Made by a program: the position numbers and the translations under genes. From positions 186,001-250,000 of the forward strand of contig DATGLD010000045.1 of assembly GCA_035294305.1 (NCBI GenBank): a stretch of DNA of 64,000 nt, written 5' to 3'. The notes beneath the pieces are model-generated. The model had not been told where the DNA came from, made no database searches, and saw only the letters and a list, made by a program, of their open reading frames with translations. Source of the stretch: DASRBN01 sp035294305 (GTDB taxonomy: Bacteria > Chloroflexota > Ktedonobacteria > Ktedonobacterales > Ktedonobacteraceae). Within the stretch, counting starts at the first letter, position 1, and every line of letters starts with the position of its first letter. Positions 26,482 through 34,549 of the stretch are shown one piece after another.

Positions 26482-26979
26482 ATGAATAAGGAAGAACGAA
26501 TTGCTTTTGTTCGCGCTCACCGCGTAGGTGTTTTCGGCACGAATCGCAAGAACTCAGGCCCGGCCATGACAATTGTCTACTATATCATGGATGGTAACGA
26601 CCTGCTTATTTCTACCATGGAGGGCCGCGGCAAAGCCAGGTCCGTGAAGCGGGACCCTAAAGTTTCATTCTGCGTCCTCGACGAGAAGTGGCCGCCGTCT
26701 TATCTGCTGCTGTATTGCCATGCCTCAATCGACGCTACCATCGATACCGACCTTGAAAAAGTTGTTGACATGAGTATGGCTATTTCGAGCTTGATGGCTG
26801 GCCAGCCAATGCCAGAATCGGTGCGTGATGCCACGAGAGAGCGTGTCATCAGGGAGCGGCGCGTTCGATTACGCCTGCGTCCCTATCAATCTTTCGAGTC
26901 GCCCCCGCGTCATGTTCATGCACCGGCGGATGCTTTAAAACTCACCCACGATTATGGAGCAATTCTACCGTGGGAGTAG
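26482..26979 (+). CDS. PPOX-class flavin/F420-binding protein
   Basis: A 165-aa split-beta-barrel protein of the pyridoxamine-phosphate-oxidase-like superfamily: FVRAHRVGVFGTNRKN followed by GPAMTIVYYIMDGNDLLIST, GRGKARSVKRDPKVSFCVLD and RLRLRPYQSF. The RxGVxGTxxxxGxP pattern suits F420- or FMN-dependent members. Such proteins reduce or oxidise small aromatic or heterocyclic molecules, but many are uncharacterised. It lies 21 bases after the GntR gene, so both are likely on one transcript. Confidence 0.75.
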   Translation: MNKEERIAFVRAHRVGVFGTNRKNSGPAMTIVYYIMDGNDLLISTMEGRGKARSVKRDPKVSFCVLDEKWPPSYLLLYCHASIDATIDTDLEKVVDMSMAISSLMAGQPMPESVRDATRERVIRERRVRLRLRPYQSFESPPRHVHAPADALKLTHDYGAILPWE

Positions 26980-27013
26980 AGAAGGAAACTCTCACCTACT
27001 GTGGCTCCTCAAG

Positions 27014-27409
27014 CTACTGATTAATGCGCCTGGAAAGCAAAAACTCGCTGAAGTTTACTACGCTCTCCACCTCACCCTCGTTGAGCATATTGACAATCTT
27101 TTTGACCACGATGCGGTGAGGCTGGTTGGGCGTGGACGGCAGTGTGAAGCCAATGGCGTTGGCAGTTTGTGGCATGCGCTCACCACGAATCTCATCGGCC
27201 ATCAGTTCCAGCAAATCAGCTATATCCAGGTCGAGCGCGTTAGCCAGGCTTTCGAGTACCTTCGAGGAGGGATACTTCTGCCCTCGTTCGATCTCGCCCA
27301 CGTAAATCTCTGAGAGTCCCGCCTTATCTCCAAGCTCTTTGATCGTCAGTTGGCGATCTTGCCGTTCGCGCCGGATCACTCTGCCCACAATTTCTTGCAA
27401 ATCAGCCAT
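27014..27409 (-). CDS. XRE-family transcriptional regulator
   Basis: A 131-aa protein with an N-terminal lambda-repressor-type HTH (about residues 8-66): RQDRQLTIKELGDKAGLSE, IYVGEIERGQKYPSSKVLES. The C-terminal half is short, with NEGEVESVVNFSEFLLS, and may dimerise. It is divergent from the DUF4177-clpP operon. Palindromes between the two (see 27427) look like its binding sites, pointing to autorepression and perhaps control of clpP. Confidence 0.88.
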   Translation of the reverse strand: MADLQEIVGRVIRRERQDRQLTIKELGDKAGLSEIYVGEIERGQKYPSSKVLESLANALDLDIADLLELMADEIRGERMPQTANAIGFTLPSTPNQPHRIVVKKIVNMLNEGEVESVVNFSEFLLSRRINQ

Positions 27410-27426
27410 CGTATTCCCTTTCTATC

Positions 27427-27512
27427 TATGCTTATGGCATATCTTTGATCGGCCTATGCTAAAAGCATATCTTTTGCCTATTAGTATAGGCTATTGGCAT
27501 GGTAATATGCAA
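27427..27512 (-). promoter_or_regulatory. XRE promoter with paired TATGC-N5-GCATA operators
   Basis: TATGC-N5-GCATA occurs at 27427-27441 and 27455-27469, 28 bp apart. A third dyad, GCCTAT-N4-ATAGGC, is at 27476-27491. On the minus strand TTGCAT (27507-27512), 18 bases and TATACT (27483-27488) form a promoter for the XRE gene. The two matching operators sit just after the expected start site, so a roadblock or autorepression model fits. Confidence 0.6.
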
Positions 27513-27598
27513 GTGAAAGTAATGTCGGGTTTCTAGCGGCAATTGGGTGGCTAAAAGGTCACTCTTGCAAACATACCTTACGAGGGAGGACATATCCT

Positions 27599-27871
27599 AT
27601 GGCATTCCATTTTGGAGAACTCTTATCCGATCAAAAGGATGTCCGGTTTTCAGTACCGATTCCTATGGTCTACGAGAGCGTCCGCAGTGAGCCGCTGCGC
27701 TGGGAATATCGAGTTCTCAGCGTTGATGCGCGCGAAGAAGATTTACCGTCAATCGAAGATTTGAATGAACTGGGTAGCCGGGGCTGGCTGCTGGTCGGAA
27801 TTCTGGATCAGGGAGCGACCGGAAGAAGTTCGCTCGTTCATTACTACTTTGTGCGGCAGCGCCAGGAGTAG
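27599..27871 (+). CDS. DUF4177-like small protein
   Basis: ATG 27599 follows GAGGGAGGA. The 90-aa product contains RWEYRVLSVDAREEDLPSI and DLNELGSRGWLLVGILDQG, the typical EYRV...LNELGxxGW pattern of DUF4177/DUF4177-like small proteins, and ends HYYFVRQRQE. The function of these proteins is unknown. It lies 14 bases before clpP and must be cotranscribed; a link to Clp proteolysis is only positional. Confidence 0.7.
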   Translation: MAFHFGELLSDQKDVRFSVPIPMVYESVRSEPLRWEYRVLSVDAREEDLPSIEDLNELGSRGWLLVGILDQGATGRSSLVHYYFVRQRQE

Positions 27872-27885
27872 ATAGGAGAAAAGCT

Positions 27886-28488
27886 ATGACATCGAGTCTT
27901 GTAGTTCCAACGGTAATAGAGGCGACGGGGCGTGGAGAACGCGCCTATGACATTTACTCGCGCCTGCTGCGGGATCGCATTATCATGATAAATGGCCCGG
28001 TCGAGTCGACCATGGCCAGCCTGGTAGTGGCGCAGTTGCTGTTTTTGTACTCGGAAGATAGCCAGCGTGAGATCAATGTCTATATCAATTCGCCCGGTGG
28101 TGAGGTCACGTCGGGACTGGCAATTTACGATACGATGCGTTCGCTATCTTGCCCGGTTGCCACGACCTGCGTAGGCTTTGCCGCCAGTTTCGGCACCATT
28201 CTGCTGATGGCCGGTGACAAGGGCCTGCGGCGTTCACTGCCGCATGCCCGCATCCACATTCATCAACCTCTGATTCAGGGCGGAATTGGCGGGCAGGCTA
28301 CCGATATCGATATCCATGCCCGTGAAATCCTGCACACGCGAGATGTTCTTAACGAGATCATCCACTACCATACGGGCCAGCCGCTGGAGCGCATCAAACG
28401 CGACACTGAACGCGACTTCTTCATGAGCCCCGAAGAGGCTATCGAGTATGGCATCGTTGATGAGATACTCAAACTGGCCGAGAAGTAG
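27886..28488 (+). CDS. clpP: ATP-dependent Clp protease proteolytic subunit
   Basis: The 200-aa product has the ClpP serine-protease triad: Ser in VGFAASFGTILL, His in RIHIHQPLIQG and Asp in KRDTERDFFMS. INSPGGEVTSGLAIYDTM forms the oxyanion strand. It differs from the common form GQAASMGA / MIHQPLGG, with an extended IHIHQPLIQGGIGG turn, so it may be a second, specialised ClpP and not the housekeeping copy. No ClpX, ClpA or ClpC gene is next to it. It ends at a terminator-like hairpin and is preceded by a DUF4177-like gene. Confidence 0.92.
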   Translation: MTSSLVVPTVIEATGRGERAYDIYSRLLRDRIIMINGPVESTMASLVVAQLLFLYSEDSQREINVYINSPGGEVTSGLAIYDTMRSLSCPVATTCVGFAASFGTILLMAGDKGLRRSLPHARIHIHQPLIQGGIGGQATDIDIHAREILHTRDVLNEIIHYHTGQPLERIKRDTERDFFMSPEEAIEYGIVDEILKLAEK

Positions 28489-28506
28489 CTACCGGCTTGC
28501 TAGGAA

Positions 28507-28537
28507 AGGCGGGTCAATTCACCTGATCGACCCGTCT
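28507..28537 (+). terminator. Probable clpP terminator
   Basis: A 9-bp stem with one G-T wobble (28507-28515 with 28529-28537) and a 13-base loop starts 19 bases after the clpP stop. It is followed by a short T-rich stretch. Confidence 0.55.
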
Positions 28538-28589
28538 GTTCTATAAAATCGATTAAACGTTGCCAGAGGAGCCCGGGGTCTCTACAGAA

Positions 28590-29090
28590 TCATGCGGAGG
28601 CTTCAACCTCCTCGTCGCCCGCGTTAGCGAATTTTTGGGTAATGATTCTTCTTGCCAGCGGCGTAGAGAGTACGATTGAGGTTGTGAGGGGGCCGTGCGC
28701 TGATAGGCGGTCGATAAGGGTCTCCAGATGTTCAACCGACGAGGCCATTATCCTCATAATGAGCGAATCACTGCCTGTGACGCGGTAGCACTCCAATACC
28801 TCAGGCATCTCCTGTAGGTAAGGTACAGAACGTGTACATCTCTCTCCAGGCGCAGAGCCCATGCGGATAATAGCGGTGACGGGGAAGCCGATCTTTGCTA
28901 CATTGACCTGAGCATGATATCCACTGATAATACCCGCATCTTGCATCCTGTGAATACGCTCTGCCACCGCGGGTGAAGAGAGACCAACTCGCTGCCCAAG
29001 TTCACTGTAGGAAAGGCGGGCATTTTCTTGCAGCGCCTCTAAAAGCCGCCAGCCGGTGTCATCCAGCAGCTTCTCAATTTCTAAAGCCAT
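28590..29090 (-). CDS. Lrp/AsnC-family transcriptional regulator
   Basis: The 166-aa product has the Lrp N-terminal HTH (WRLLEALQENARLSYSELGQ, RVGLSSPAVAERIHRMQDAG, then IISGYHAQVN) and a C-terminal RAM/ACT-like ligand domain with VLECYRVTGSDSLIMRI and TLIDRLSAHGPLTTSIV. Lrp proteins sense amino acids and regulate amino acid metabolism. It is divergent from a 42-aa membrane peptide gene at 29239. No operator could be assigned. Confidence 0.9.
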   Translation of the reverse strand: MALEIEKLLDDTGWRLLEALQENARLSYSELGQRVGLSSPAVAERIHRMQDAGIISGYHAQVNVAKIGFPVTAIIRMGSAPGERCTRSVPYLQEMPEVLECYRVTGSDSLIMRIMASSVEHLETLIDRLSAHGPLTTSIVLSTPLARRIITQKFANAGDEEVEASA

Positions 29091-29238
29091 TTTGCACCTT
29101 TATCTTACTCTTTTAGCTGTTTCCATGAAAAGACTTTTACTTTTCACTTCATTATACACCAGGTTAGGGTTACAATTGAAGCGTAAAAGCTGGCAAATAG
29201 CGAGTCAGCGACCTATGAAAACAGTAAAGGAGGCCATC

Positions 29239-29367
29239 ATGCTGACACTCATTATTATAGTAGTGCTGTTTATTGTATTCGATTATATGGCCTGGCGGTG
29301 GGGTGTTGATACCACTGATGGTGTTACGAGTTGCGAGTGGGATCGCCGGTGGCGTTCATTTGAATGA
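29239..29367 (+). CDS. 42-aa single-span membrane peptide
   Basis: ATG 29239 lies six bases after AAAGGAGG, one of the best ribosome-binding sites in the window. The product is one hydrophobic helix (LTLIIIVVLFIVFDYMAW) and a short polar tail with one Cys (TSCEWDRRWRSF). It ends 35 bases before a good terminator, so it is a complete stand-alone unit. No family is recognised. Topology is likely N-out or N-in single span with the acidic/basic tail on one side. Longer in-frame upstream codons lack any start signal. Confidence 0.65.
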   Translation: MLTLIIIVVLFIVFDYMAWRWGVDTTDGVTSCEWDRRWRSFE

Positions 29368-29402
29368 AGATGCAAAAATAGGCTGATGATATGAGAATGA
29401 GT

Positions 29403-29438
29403 GGGGATGACATTGCGCATCTATTTGCGATGTCATCC
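29403..29438 (+). terminator. Intrinsic terminator
   Basis: A 13-bp stem with one wobble (29403-29415 with 29426-29438), 10-base loop and a following T-rich tail (TTTTCC) ends the 42-aa peptide transcript. The DinB-like gene on the other strand ends 36 bases further on, so it may serve both. Confidence 0.85.
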
Positions 29439-29473
29439 CTTTTCCTTTATCAAGACACACGCTTGTAAACGAC

Positions 29474-29968
29474 CTATTTGCGGTCGTCGAGCAATTTGTG
29501 GACCTGTTGCGCGTGGTCCCGGTAATGCTCGTAGGAATTATCGGCGATCACGGCAATGATTGAGGCACCGGGCCACGCTTCGGTCCAGGCAAAGCGATGT
29601 GATGCATTGATATCCTCCTCCGAAAGTGTTTGAAAGAGCGCATCCACCTGGTTGAGGAACTGCTGGTGAGCGTCATGAAAGAACTGCTCTATCTCTGATA
29701 GGGACTGGTCCCTGTACTGCTGGTAAATGCGCTCATTCGAATGCATATCGACCCGTTCTGCCGGCTGCGGCGTTTCTCCCCGCACTACCTCATCGAGCCA
29801 GCGGGCGCAGATTTGTTCCCAGGCGGCAATATGCGCCATGATATCCTTGATAGACCAATCTCCCTCAGAGGGCGAAGCACAGAGTTGCGCCTCATTCAGG
29901 GGCGCGATGAGGGATTCGAACTGCGCATATTCTGTCTGAATCGTGTCCAACAATGTTGTCTTGTCCAA
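29474..29968 (-). CDS. DinB/ClbS (DfsB)-like four-helix protein
   Basis: A 164-aa protein with the DinB-superfamily pattern: LLDTIQTEYAQFESLIAPL, GDWSIKDIMAHIAAWEQICA with the first metal-type His, and NSYEHYRDHAQQVHKLLDD with the last His pair. It fits the ClbS/DfsB subgroup, some of which are cyclopropane hydrolases protecting against colibactin, while most others are of unknown function or use small thiols. It is preceded by AGGAT at 29976 and appears monocistronic. Confidence 0.75.
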   Translation of the reverse strand: MDKTTLLDTIQTEYAQFESLIAPLNEAQLCASPSEGDWSIKDIMAHIAAWEQICARWLDEVVRGETPQPAERVDMHSNERIYQQYRDQSLSEIEQFFHDAHQQFLNQVDALFQTLSEEDINASHRFAWTEAWPGASIIAVIADNSYEHYRDHAQQVHKLLDDRK

Positions 29969-30209
29969 TGTATCCTCCGGAATTTTTCATGTAAGCTATT
30001 GCTTCTCAAGCACGGTTTCCTCCTGTTTGGAAGATAGGTGATGCTACCTCGTAGAGTTTACCATATTGTTTGAGCCGTTCTCTCAACTTTGGGGCCTGAG
30101 CGCTCTTCTCCTTGATGCCTGTGATCCATAGGAAGCTCAAGAGGAGAGTGAAGAGCGGAATGAGGGGATGATTTGGAGTATGAACAAGTAGTATAGTTAG
30201 TTCTAGAGA

Positions 30210-31013
30210 CTAGAAGCTATCAATCCTTACGAAATCGATCTCGAACCACTGCTGCCCGCTCGTGATTGCGCCAAAGCGCAGGACGCCACGCGGAGTAGCA
30301 ACCGCGTACTGATTGTCCAGCCAGGCAACGAAACCAAGTGGGCGCGTGGGCGGTTCTGAAGCACGCAGCACCAACTGGTCATCAACCTGGAAAAGGGCTT
30401 CGTCCTGGCGCCATTCGAGCACATAGGTGTGCCAGGAGGTCATATCTGCGCTGATAAGAGCTTCACGGGCGCCTGTCAACCGTTGCATCCAGCGCGCAGC
30501 TGGCCGTATATGGCCCGTCAATAGACCCAGACCGGTGGTGAGCGCCAGTGGAACTGTGGCGGCAAGAGCGCCTAAGCGCATACTATGTATTACCTGAGCT
30601 TTCCAACCGAAACCGGGAATGCCAGGAATCAGCGCCATATTGGAGGGCGGCGAAGCATAGAAAAACCACACCGCTTCTGGCAGCATCAGAATGTCTCCAC
30701 GCACGGAAAAAGGATAGTTCCAGAAACCGAATCCTGCTGTGCCTCGCAAATAATCTGGACTCTCTCCCGCGCTGCTCACTGTCGCCGCAGGCAGCGATGA
30801 TCTTGCTCGCGCTTCCATGCGCAAGGGTGGTTTCCATGGGAAAGCCGATCTTGCGAGCCGCCCGTAATCATCGATTTGCGCATCAGTATAAGTACCCTGT
30901 TGGGCCGAAGCGAACGACATGCGCAGAGCGGAATTCACAATTTCGAGGGAACCACCACCGGTACACGTTTGCGTCCAGCGTTGATCGAGTGGTGCGGTGA
31001 AGTCGTCGAACAT
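30210..31013 (-). CDS. Concanavalin-like (GH16/DUF1961-like fold) protein
   Basis: The 267-aa product reads as a jelly-roll beta-sandwich: FDDFTAPLDQRWTQTC at the start, LRMEARARSS, FGFWNYPFS, WHTYVLEWRQDEALFQVDD and GFVAWLDNQYAVATP. This layout is typical of concanavalin-A-like lectin/glucanase domains, but the GH16 catalytic ExDxxE motif is not visible, so it may bind rather than cut glycans. There is no signal peptide; a hydrophobic patch (ALAATVPLALTTGLGLLTG) interrupts the middle. It lies 19 bases after an HTH-GAF regulator and is probably in its operon. Confidence 0.55.
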   Translation of the reverse strand: MFDDFTAPLDQRWTQTCTGGGSLEIVNSALRMSFASAQQGTYTDAQIDDYGRLARSAFPWKPPLRMEARARSSLPAATVSSAGESPDYLRGTAGFGFWNYPFSVRGDILMLPEAVWFFYASPPSNMALIPGIPGFGWKAQVIHSMRLGALAATVPLALTTGLGLLTGHIRPAARWMQRLTGAREALISADMTSWHTYVLEWRQDEALFQVDDQLVLRASEPPTRPLGFVAWLDNQYAVATPRGVLRFGAITSGQQWFEIDFVRIDSF

Positions 31014-31032
31014 CTTTCACCTGAACTATCTT

Positions 31033-32013
31033 CTAACCGGTTACAACGCTCTCCAGTTGAGCCTGCAGGAGTTCTTCCTCTAGCTGCTCCCATACATATT
31101 GCTCGGCCTGCTGATTGCTCATTGAAGTCGTGAGGAGTACCTGGGTCACGCGCTGGCGAAAGGTGGCGAAATATTGCTTCTGTTTCTCATGTGGAGGCAT
31201 CAACATGAGCTCAATATCGAGTGGGTCAACGAACTCTTCCGGCTCGATTGCCAGCGCCAGCAGATTAGCATATTCACCTATCAGGGCATTGCGGGCCGGT
31301 GAGATAAAATAGTTGGGCTGGGTGCTGGAGATAAGGACGCAGCCTGCAATGCGTCCCGTATATAATATTGGATGGGCAGCAGCGCTTAGCTCGTATTCCA
31401 CCTGATGTGCCGGAAGAGACTTATCTTCAAAAGTATTCTGGATCTGGGCCGGTTGACAGGTTGTCACGACGTAACCGGCCAGCGATTCGGCTCCCAGGAA
31501 CATTCCCTTCTGTTCTAGCTCGCCTGACCATGGCGCGGTGCCTTTCCCAACGCTCTCCCGGAGGCTGCGAATCTTCTGGCTATTTGAAGAGCGCATGCAT
31601 CGTATAATAGTAATCGCTAACCCCCTGCGTTCAGGGTCTAGCTGGCTGAGTGCCTGTTGTAAAATCAAACTGGTAATGGACCAGTAGCGTAATGTTGGCT
31701 TGGTCCCTGCGTGCGCGCTGAAGATGCGCCGGTAAAATTCGGAGGGGATTTCGCTGGCTGCATCATCAACTGTCTCATCATACCATTCTCCGAGTTTATC
31801 CCCCAGCGATTTCAGGAGCAGATCACGATGTACGGGCTGGAGAATATGCAACAATTGACGCAGATTATGGGGGCGAGGCTCTGCCTCTCCCTTGATCCAG
31901 CGCGCTAGTGTAATTGGCTGCACTCTCATCTCTTGAGCTATGCGTTGCCGCTCCTGAGGATTGCTGATAATCGTTCCCAGCAGTTCGCGCCAATCTCCTG
32001 GTCCTTGCTGCAT
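31033..32013 (-). CDS. HTH plus GAF-like sensor regulator
   Basis: The 326-aa protein has an N-terminal lambda-type HTH (RQRIAQEMRVQPITLARWIK, then PHNLRQLLHILQP). A linker leads to a GAF-like domain from about residue 110 to 270 (MFLGAESLAGYVVTTCQPAQ, AAAHPILYTGRIAGCVLISS, LIGEYANLLALAIEPEE). A Gln/Glu-rich helix ends it. GAF domains bind small ligands or sense redox; the ligand is unknown. HTH-GAF proteins of this type are frequent in Ktedonobacteria. It precedes a ConA-like gene by 19 bases. Confidence 0.7.
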   Translation of the reverse strand: MQQGPGDWRELLGTIISNPQERQRIAQEMRVQPITLARWIKGEAEPRPHNLRQLLHILQPVHRDLLLKSLGDKLGEWYDETVDDAASEIPSEFYRRIFSAHAGTKPTLRYWSITSLILQQALSQLDPERRGLAITIIRCMRSSNSQKIRSLRESVGKGTAPWSGELEQKGMFLGAESLAGYVVTTCQPAQIQNTFEDKSLPAHQVEYELSAAAHPILYTGRIAGCVLISSTQPNYFISPARNALIGEYANLLALAIEPEEFVDPLDIELMLMPPHEKQKQYFATFRQRVTQVLLTTSMSNQQAEQYVWEQLEEELLQAQLESVVTG

Positions 32014-32130
32014 ATCACTGCCCCTACTGCGTTAATAGCCCACAAACGCCCCAATTAGTGTTTATGATAACAGCTTAACAATAGTGTGTCAACCGAACGT
32101 TAGTTACATTGAAAAAATTTAATGGGAAAT

Positions 32131-33159
32131 TTATGCCTGGTTGTACTCCTGGGCTGCTTTTTGTGTAGAACCTGTCATGAAAGATTGTGTAACAGACGTT
32201 TCGCTCTCTTTGCCTGTATGACGCTCTAGCCCCCAGACAGGCCCTGCAGCCGGTAAGAGCCGATTGACCAACCCGAGGATGCCGGTGGTCGCTCCTGGGA
32301 AAAGCCCATGGAATTTTGCCAGCGTTTTCGCGGGAAAACTCAGAATCACCTCAGCGCTGCCACGATGTGTGGCCTGCACGATTTTTTGGGCCGCTTTCTC
32401 CGCGCTCATTGATAGAACCGGTAAACTCCCCAGAACCGTAAACCAGGTATATTCTTTCTGGTTGTTACCCTTGAAGTAAGCATTTATCTCGGAACCGGTG
32501 CGCATGAGACCGGGAGCGATAGTAATAACTTTGATGCCCTGTTTCGCCATCTCGGCTCGCAAGCCTTCGGAAAATCCAACCGCTGCGAATTTTGCGCTGT
32601 CGTAGGGAAGCAGGTGAGGCACGCTCACTTTTCCGCCAATAGAGGTGATGTTGACGATACGTCCTTCTTTGCGCGCGAGCATCTGTGGCAGCACAGCCAT
32701 AGTGGTATAATACACGCCCCAGAACATGATGTCCATCGCTTCGCGAAAGTCCTCCAGCGTCTGCGCCATGAGCGGGCCAACTGTAATAATGCCGGCGTTA
32801 TTCACCAGTATATCTATACGTCCGAATGCTTCCGTCGCCTGCTGAATCATATGCTGCGCCTGCACGCGGTCGGTTATGTCGCAAGGAATGGCCAATACTT
32901 CGGCGCCGCGTTCTTCCAATTGATGCTTTGCCTGTACCAGTTCCTGTTCATCACGTGCGCATATTACTAATTTTGCCCCCTGGCGCGCAAACTCGTGGGC
33001 GAGCAGGAGGCCTAAACCACGCGAACCGCCCGTTATAAGCACTATCTGACCGACCAGTTTCGGCCTTTCATTCTTTTGCCTGAAACGTACCACGGTTTTT
33101 CCTACCCCGATAGCGGCTGCGCTTAAAAGTGATTTGTTGCTGTTATCATTGTCTGCCAT
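32131..33159 (-). CDS. Short-chain dehydrogenase/reductase with C-terminal extension
   Basis: The 342-aa product carries an SDR Rossmann core: QIVLITGGSRGLGLLLAHEF (TGxxxGxG), DILVNNAGIITVG (NNAG), and the catalytic Ser-Tyr-Lys set in NITSIGGKVSVPHLLPYDSAK. Extra residues at both ends (a basic N-terminus and a 70-residue hydrophobic C-terminus, AKFHGLFPGATTGILGLVN) make it longer than the usual 250. This matches the membrane-associated SDR class near lipid-metabolising enzymes. Substrate unknown. It stands alone between an HTH-GAF operon and a membrane pair. Confidence 0.85.
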   Translation of the reverse strand: MADNDNSNKSLLSAAAIGVGKTVVRFRQKNERPKLVGQIVLITGGSRGLGLLLAHEFARQGAKLVICARDEQELVQAKHQLEERGAEVLAIPCDITDRVQAQHMIQQATEAFGRIDILVNNAGIITVGPLMAQTLEDFREAMDIMFWGVYYTTMAVLPQMLARKEGRIVNITSIGGKVSVPHLLPYDSAKFAAVGFSEGLRAEMAKQGIKVITIAPGLMRTGSEINAYFKGNNQKEYTWFTVLGSLPVLSMSAEKAAQKIVQATHRGSAEVILSFPAKTLAKFHGLFPGATTGILGLVNRLLPAAGPVWGLERHTGKESETSVTQSFMTGSTQKAAQEYNQA

Positions 33160-33332
33160 ACTACTCCCTCTACTTCCTTCGCATAAACTCTACCTGAAGT
33201 CAGTTCAATACTCACTTATAAGATATGTAACATGCATCAAGTCTTATCGCAAACTCAGGAGCAGGTTCTGGATGGACTTTTAACTGAAAGCTAGCATCAT
33301 CATGGTCAAAGTATGCGGGAATGAAAAATGAA

Positions 33333-33389
33333 TAAGCAAGGAAAAGCTCCTTACCGGCCATTTCGGGTAAGGGAGCTTTTCCTTGCTTA
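33333..33389 (-). terminator. Long hairpin at the end of the membrane-protein operon
   Basis: Bases 33333-33350 pair perfectly with 33372-33389, then five more pairs after a one-base bulge (33351-33355 with 33366-33370), giving a 23-bp stem and 10-base loop. It begins two bases after the TAA of the 68-aa gene at 33391. On the minus strand it is followed by an AT-rich stretch (TTCATTTTTC) that can act as a T tract. Confidence 0.8.
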
Positions 33390-33390
33390 C

Positions 33391-33597
33391 TTATCGTTTA
33401 CTGAACGCTTCCCGGCTCAGTGTAGCGGCCAGAACAAGCAGTACAGTTACAATCAGGATAGGACCCATCGCTACACGAAGCGAGGACAGCAAAGGAAGGT
33501 ACTCGATCAAGAAAAGTATGATTATCGCAATGATTATGCCTGTCAGAATAATCATGTCGCCTACGAGAAACTGGTAGATTGCGTTGATTACCTTCAT
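33391..33597 (-). CDS. 68-aa two-span membrane protein
   Basis: A small protein with two hydrophobic helices (FLVGDMIILTGIIIAIIILF and GPILIVTVLLVLAATL) joined by a short basic loop. The ATG overlaps the stop of the upstream gene by four bases (ATGA), so translation is coupled to the COG4280-like protein. No family is recognised. A small subunit or stabiliser of that protein is a plausible role. Confidence 0.65.
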   Translation of the reverse strand: MKVINAIYQFLVGDMIILTGIIIAIIILFLIEYLPLLSSLRVAMGPILIVTVLLVLAATLSREAFSKR

Positions 33598-34403
33598 GAG
33601 CGTACTCCTTCTTGTTCTGTGGTAACCATCGCGTCTTTGTGCGCGGCAATGACCTCTGTCTGGTGTTGTTTCACCTGTTTAAGCCAGGTGACGAGGATAA
33701 ACGAAGCTACCAGGTAAAGAGCGACCAGGATGAGAATGAAGGCATCTGATAGCGGCCAATTGTAGCCAAAACCCTCGCCTGCCCAGAACGTGCCAAAGCT
33801 CGTTAGCATGATACCTACTATGAACTTCAGCGTATTCTCAGGCACACGCTTTAGAGGTGCTCTTACCAGCACACCTGCGCCGATAACAAGGATACCGGCG
33901 ATTGTCGCGCCTATCGCGGCGGAGGCAATACCACCGATTCCACCGTTGGTTGTGATGTTACTGCCAAAAGTGATGACGATGAAAGCGACTTCCAGCCCCT
34001 CGAGCAGGACGGATTTATATGATAATGCCACGCCGAAAGGTTGCAGTTGAGTTGTGGATTCGCCGCGCCCTCGCAGTTCCGCCATCTTCTCCTCGAAGAT
34101 CGCCTCTTCGTCGTGCAGGGCTTTCAGCCCACTGTAGCGCAGGATAGCCTTTTTGAGCCACTTCAGGCCGAAGAGTACCAGTACGATGCCAACGATGAGT
34201 CGCAGGACAACGATTGGGACATATTGAACGAGTGCCACACCGAGCGTGCCAACAATAACTACCAGTGTAAGCGCTGCCGCAAAAGCTCCTACCAGCGAGC
34301 TACGCCAGTTGATTGTGACGCCGACCACCAGTACAATCGTGAGTGCCTCGACGAATTCGACAGCAGAGGCCAGGAATGCTGCCGTTGCGATGGCCCATTG
34401 CAT
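33594..34403 (-). CDS. COG4280-like multi-pass membrane protein
   Basis: A 269-aa protein with about six or seven membrane helices and two internal acidic motifs placed in helices: AVEFVEALTIVLVVGVTIN near the N-terminus and SVLLEGLEVAFIVITFGSN in the middle. Paired E-x-x-E motifs like these recall the metal-binding REGLE helices of FTR1 iron permeases and the ExGD helices of UPF0016 cation transporters. It fits predicted membrane proteins of COG4280. Cation transport is inferred only. It is translationally coupled to a 68-aa two-span protein. Confidence 0.65.
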   Translation of the reverse strand: MQWAIATAAFLASAVEFVEALTIVLVVGVTINWRSSLVGAFAAALTLVVIVGTLGVALVQYVPIVVLRLIVGIVLVLFGLKWLKKAILRYSGLKALHDEEAIFEEKMAELRGRGESTTQLQPFGVALSYKSVLLEGLEVAFIVITFGSNITTNGGIGGIASAAIGATIAGILVIGAGVLVRAPLKRVPENTLKFIVGIMLTSFGTFWAGEGFGYNWPLSDAFILILVALYLVASFILVTWLKQVKQHQTEVIAAHKDAMVTTEQEGVRS

Positions 34404-34549
34404 GCAAGATTACTCCATTTCTACTAAAAGCTATTTCAGGTGAAAGGTGAATTTTTCATAACAAAATCCCTAAAGAGGTTTTAGCCCTCTTCACTAATGA
34501 TATCATATGGAAGCATAGGGCGCTGGGTATTGCCTTGTGGTTTTTGCTC

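Noticed and set aside
30006..30209. Minus-strand frame in the gap before the DinB-like gene, with a hydrophobic helix and a basic tail (KLRERLKQYGKLYEV)
   Set aside because: It looks partly protein-like but has no start codon with a ribosome-binding site and runs on into the neighbouring gene; could be chance or a remnant.
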